Positions 6,141 to 8,263 of a DNA stretch of 8,263 nucleotides are shown here, in pieces; within the stretch, counting starts at the first letter, position 1; every line of letters starts with the position of its first letter. The position numbers and the translations under genes were made by a program. Source of the DNA: Thermoproteota archaeon (lineage in GTDB: Archaea; Thermoproteota; Thermoprotei_A; Sulfolobales; Pyrodictiaceae); assembly GCA_013153105.1 (NCBI GenBank), contig JAADFC010000055.1, positions 1-8,263 on the forward strand. Reading direction: 5' to 3'. Under the pieces are notes generated by a model. It ran no database searches, was not told the DNA's origin, and saw only the letters and a program-made list of their open reading frames with translations.

Positions 6141-6251
6141 AGGCGGGGCGGCAGCCTAGGGCCTCGGCGTTTTTGCCTCCCGCCAGCCCGCGGGGGGCGG
6201 GTGCCCGGGTTCTAGCGTGGACACCCGGCCTGGTGCTGGGAGGCCGGCGCC
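6141..6251 (+). terminator. Gene-free spacer with T run and hairpin; possible terminator
   Basis: This 111-base gap is one of the two widest in the plus-strand cluster. It has TTTTT at 6170-6174 shortly after the prefoldin stop, which could stop archaeal RNA polymerase, and a small hairpin (CCGGGT at 6205-6210 with ACCCGG at 6223-6228, 12-base loop). GGGAGG at 6238-6243 is the ribosome binding site of the next gene. I see no TATA box and no tRNA or box C/D RNA. Termination is a weak inference. Confidence 0.25.
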
Positions 6252-6635
6252 TTGGCCAGGGCTGTCGACGTGGGCTTGGGAGAGCGTCCCCTGACCCCGG
6301 AGGAGCTTGAGGAGCTTCTGGAGGGGTTCGAGCGGAGGCTTCTCCGGGCCCTGCGGAGGAGGCTGGGGAGGAGGCTGGAGGAGCTGGACGTGGTTGTGGA
6401 GGCCGAGCTTTCGCCGGACGGGAGGAGCCTCCGTGTGAGGGTGGACGCGCGGGCTGCGGGTAGGCTGATAGCCCCCTTATCCTATGACGAGGTGCTGGCG
6501 GAGGCCATTGACGAGGCGGGAAGGTGGCTTCAAGAGCGGCTGCTGCAGCGAAGAGCAGCTGAAGACGTTGGCGGGGGAGCTGCTGGAGCTGGCGGAGGCG
6601 GCGGGCACGCCGGTAGTGGTGATGGGGCACCGTAA
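6252..6635 (+). CDS. DUF3194 family protein
   Basis: This matches the small archaeal DUF3194 family, which is commonly found next to prefoldin beta and has no settled function. Residues 13-35 (PLTPEELEELLEGFERRLLR) form the first helix, ELDVVVEAELSPDGRSLRVR and VDARAAGRLIAP form the strands, and YDEVLAEAIDEAGRWLQERL (78-97) the last helix. TTG at 6252 is well supported by GGGAGG eight bases upstream. The domain ends near residue 100. The last 27 residues (GGGAAGAGGGGGHAGSGDGAP) are low complexity because that DNA is also the start of the DHH gene in another frame, so at least 68 bases are read twice. A role in chaperone or RNA quality control is only suggested by its neighbours. Confidence 0.75.
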   Translation: MARAVDVGLGERPLTPEELEELLEGFERRLLRALRRRLGRRLEELDVVVEAELSPDGRSLRVRVDARAAGRLIAPLSYDEVLAEAIDEAGRWLQERLLQRRAAEDVGGGAAGAGGGGGHAGSGDGAP

Positions 6636-7578
6636 CGCCGACCCGGACGCGCTAGCCTCCGCCCTAGCCCTCCGCGAGGCCCTGCGGGCCAGGGGTGTCG
6701 ACGTCAGGCTGGTGCTCCCCGAGGGTATGAGCCAGCCGAGCAAGAGGCTTGTCCGCGAGGTGCTCGGCGTGGAGCCGGGCGAGGTCGAGGATGAGCCCCC
6801 CGAAGAGTCTGCTATGGCTATCGTCGTCGACACGGCGTCGCCGGAGCAGCTCGGCAGCCTCGCCGACTTCGCCCTGAACGTTATACTCGTGGTTGTGGAC
6901 CACCACTCGAGCAACCGGCTGGTCGAGAAGGCCAGGCTCGCCGTCTACGACCCCTCCGCGAGGGCCACGGCGGAGCTGGTATACCTCCTCGTAACCCGCG
7001 GCCTGGGCTACGAGCCGCCCCGCCCGATACTCGAGATGCTCCTAGCAGGCATAGTCTATGACACCAGGCACTTCATACTCGCGAGCCCCAGGATGCTCCG
7101 GGTCGCCGCCGAGATGCTAGAGAAGGGTGCGCGGCTCGAGAAGGTCCTCGCAGCCCTCCAGTCGCCGCCCATGGAGCAGCCGGAGAGGATAGCGAGGATA
7201 AAGGCCGCCAAGAGGATGCACGCGATAAGGGCGGGCGACTACATAGTAGCCGTGACCCATGTGGGCGCCTACGAGTCCAGCGCGGCGCGCGCGATACTAG
7301 ACCTGGGTGCCGACCTGGTGATAGTAGTCTCCGAGCGCGGCCCCGAGACAAGGATAGTAGGCCGCGCCCGCCGCGGGATAGTGGAGAAGCTCGGCATCCA
7401 CCTGGGCCGCGACGTGATGGAGCCGGTGTCGCGCGAGCTCGGCGGGGGCGGGGGAGGCCACGCCCAGGCGGCGGGCGGGACGGCCAGGGCGAGCCTGGAG
7501 AGGACCATAGCTAAGATAGTCGAGCGGCTGGAGAACATACTGCGCTCGCGGGGGCTTAACCCCCAACCCATAACATAG
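6568..7578 (+). CDS. DHH/DHHA1 family phosphoesterase (possible oligoribonuclease)
   Basis: DHH-DHHA1 proteins are Mn-dependent phosphoesterases such as RecJ-like nucleases, NrnA-type nanoRNases and cyclic dinucleotide hydrolases. The metal motifs are all present: GHRNADPDALASALAL (20-35, D25 and D27), AIVVDTAS (D88), VVVDHHSS (DHH at 111-113) and GIVYDTRHF (D165). The DHHA1 domain ends with GGGGGGHAQAAGG (about 292-304). No membrane or CBS part is seen, so this is the simple two-domain type of about 336 residues. The start is uncertain: TTG at 6568 gives the smallest overlap with DUF3194 (68 bases), TTG at 6508 or ATG at 6484 would add residues, including a plausible helix SEEQLKTLAGELLELAE. 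None has a strong ribosome binding site. The exosome neighbourhood suggests action on short RNA products, which is inference. Confidence 0.88.
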   Translation: MAGELLELAEAAGTPVVVMGHRNADPDALASALALREALRARGVDVRLVLPEGMSQPSKRLVREVLGVEPGEVEDEPPEESAMAIVVDTASPEQLGSLADFALNVILVVVDHHSSNRLVEKARLAVYDPSARATAELVYLLVTRGLGYEPPRPILEMLLAGIVYDTRHFILASPRMLRVAAEMLEKGARLEKVLAALQSPPMEQPERIARIKAAKRMHAIRAGDYIVAVTHVGAYESSAARAILDLGADLVIVVSERGPETRIVGRARRGIVEKLGIHLGRDVMEPVSRELGGGGGGHAQAAGGTARASLERTIAKIVERLENILRSRGLNPQPIT

Positions 7579-7625
7579 CAGGCGAGCCGCCCCAGGAGAG
7601 GCCGCGTCGGAGGGGCGAAGCCGGG

Positions 7626-8015
7626 ATGGTGTCGACGCTGGAGGGCCTCGAGGCGCTCCTCCGCGTGATAGGCCTACCCTACGCCAAGCGGGGGGACAGC
7701 CTGATAGCCGAGTACGAGGCGGCCGGCGAGAAGATGGGCATAGTGATAACGCTGGACCAGGTCTCCGGCGTCGTCCGAGCGGTGGCTCCGACAGACGTGG
7801 AGCCCACCGAGGAGGGCCTCCGCTGGCTCCTCTCGGAGAACTTCTCCAGCACCGGCTACCACTACGCCCTCGACTACGAGGGCTTCATAGCGGTTGTCTC
7901 GGAGCAGCCGGCGAGGTGCGTGGAGAACGCGAGGCACCTCAGGGAGATGCTCGCATCCCTAGTCGAGGGGTACCGCAAGCTCATGGAGAGGGTGGAGAAA
8001 CCCGAGGAGGGCTAG
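7626..8015 (+). CDS. Small protein of unknown role, YbjN-like fold suspected
   Basis: I do not firmly recognise this 129-residue protein. It is soluble, with no signal peptide, membrane segment or cysteine motif (one Cys). The order is helix (TLEGLEALLRVIGLPY), strand-turn-strand (DSLIAEYEAAGEKMGIVITL, GVVRAVAPT), helix (EEGLRWLLSENFSS), strands (YHYALDYEGFIAVVSEQPA) and a long final helix (NARHLREMLASLVEGYRKL). That layout resembles the YbjN/type III secretion chaperone-like fold, in which a helix ending in LL-N is followed by a strand with acidic turn and a final helix pair. ATG at 7626 has GGAGGGG at 7609-7615; GTG at 7629 is possible. It lies 47 bases after the DHH gene on the same strand, likely cotranscribed. 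Its stop shares bases with the rpl40e stop on the other strand. Confidence 0.8.
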   Translation: MVSTLEGLEALLRVIGLPYAKRGDSLIAEYEAAGEKMGIVITLDQVSGVVRAVAPTDVEPTEEGLRWLLSENFSSTGYHYALDYEGFIAVVSEQPARCVENARHLREMLASLVEGYRKLMERVEKPEEG

Positions 8016-8185
8016 CCCTTCTTCATGCCCGCCAGCAGCCTCTTCGGCCGGAGATTCTTGCTCTTACACCTGCGACACTTCTTCGCGCCCGGCGGGTTGA
8101 GCGCGCCGCACTTACGGCACACAAGCTTGTTCAGCACCCGGTTGTAAACTATCTTCATAATCTCCGGGTCGTGCACCGCGGGCAT
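8012..8185 (-). CDS. rpl40e: Large ribosomal subunit protein eL40 (L40e)
   Basis: This 57-residue zinc-ribbon ribosomal protein is read on the minus strand from ATG at 8185-8183 to TAG at 8014-8012. The sequence MPAVHDPEIMKIVYNRVLNK followed by LVCRKCGALNPPGAKKCRRC and KSKNLRPKRLLAGMKKG is the archaeal L40e pattern. The four zinc ligands C23, C26, C37 and C40 are all present. In eukaryotes the same protein is made as a ubiquitin fusion; here, as in other archaea, it stands alone. The purine-rich GGGAGAGGGGTG about 8 bases upstream is a plausible ribosome binding site. It converges on the YbjN-like gene, and the two stops overlap in CTAG (8012-8015). Confidence 0.95.
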   Translation of the reverse strand: MPAVHDPEIMKIVYNRVLNKLVCRKCGALNPPGAKKCRRCKSKNLRPKRLLAGMKKG

Positions 8186-8245
8186 CTCGCGGCACCCCTC
8201 TCCCTACCTCAAGACCCCAGGGGCCGACAGCGCCGGGGCTAGACC

Positions 8246-8255
8246 CCCTAAAGAG
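8246..8255 (-). promoter_or_regulatory. Weak TATA-like element upstream of rpl40e
   Basis: On the minus strand CTCTTTAGGG is the only AT-containing stretch before rpl40e, about 60 bases from its ATG, giving room for a start near 8222. The window ends just beyond, and an upstream minus-strand gene could instead end here (both other frames have stops at 8250-8248 and 8206-8204). Low certainty. Confidence 0.2.
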
Positions 8256-8263
8256 CTTCGTAG

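Noticed and set aside
6195..6230. GGGTTCTAGC resembling a tRNA T-loop
   Set aside because: The flanks do not pair as a T-arm and no acceptor, D or anticodon arms can be found nearby.
6100..6640. 174-codon minus-strand ORF across the prefoldin-DUF3194 spacer
   Set aside because: Pro/Arg/Ala-rich low-complexity translation opposite a gene with a good ribosome binding site; no motif.
7916..8242. 108-codon plus-strand ORF overlapping the YbjN-like gene and rpl40e
   Set aside because: It is the opposite-strand shadow of rpl40e, whose zinc-ribbon motif is unmistakable.
8186..8263. Tail of another minus-strand gene upstream of rpl40e
   Set aside because: Two frames reach a stop here (8250-8248 and 8206-8204), but fewer than 20 codons are visible and none is recognisable, so no gene can be supported.
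1..8263. CRISPR array, insertion sequence, integrase or toxin-antitoxin pair
   Set aside because: No spaced direct repeats, terminal inverted repeats, transposase motifs or small toxin-like pairs are seen; the region is a core gene cluster.

Overview
The window is archaeal and almost certainly from a hyperthermophilic crenarchaeon. It carries the conserved proteasome/exosome superoperon (psmA, SBDS, rrp4, rrp41, rrp42, rpl37ae, Brix, pcc1, prefoldin beta, DUF3194). GC content is very high (visibly above 60%, not counted), start codons are often TTG or GTG behind GGAGG/GGTG-type ribosome binding sites, and AUA is common for isoleucine. A high-GC member of the Desulfurococcales (Pyrodictiaceae or Aeropyrum type) would fit, but I cannot name the species.

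Layout. 1-510, minus strand: an unrecognised, incomplete gene reading off the left edge. Its protein-like stretches lie in two frames, and its 5' end covers the psmA promoter. 496-508: TATA-like element for psmA. 553-4487, plus strand: psmA, SBDS, rrp4, rrp41, rrp42, packed with gaps of 3-5 bases or short overlaps. 4484-4495: a second AT-rich, TATA-like element at the rrp42 stop. 4561-4827: rpl37ae. 4941-6140: Brix protein, pcc1, prefoldin beta, each overlapping the next. 6141-6251: a short gene-free spacer with a T run and a small hairpin. 6252-7578: a DUF3194 gene overlapping a DHH/DHHA1 phosphoesterase gene. 7626-8015: a small YbjN-like gene. 8012-8185, minus strand: rpl40e, too small for a standard ORF list, sharing stop-codon bases with the preceding plus-strand gene.

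Together the plus-strand genes serve RNA and protein quality control and ribosome assembly. The exosome (Rrp41/Rrp42 ring with the Rrp4 cap) degrades and tails RNA 3'->5'. SBDS and the Brix protein mature ribosomal subunits. L37ae and L40e are zinc-ribbon ribosomal proteins. Pcc1 belongs to the KEOPS complex that makes t6A in tRNA. Prefoldin holds unfolded proteins, and PsmA forms the outer rings of the 20S proteasome. The DHH protein may finish off short oligonucleotides, but that is inference from family and context.

I see no clearly new defence or mobile system. The least explained parts are the divergent split-frame gene at the left edge, the acidic tail on Rrp42, the apparent absence of rpoP after rpl37ae, the long coding overlaps, and the two small proteins of unknown role (DUF3194 and the YbjN-like protein).
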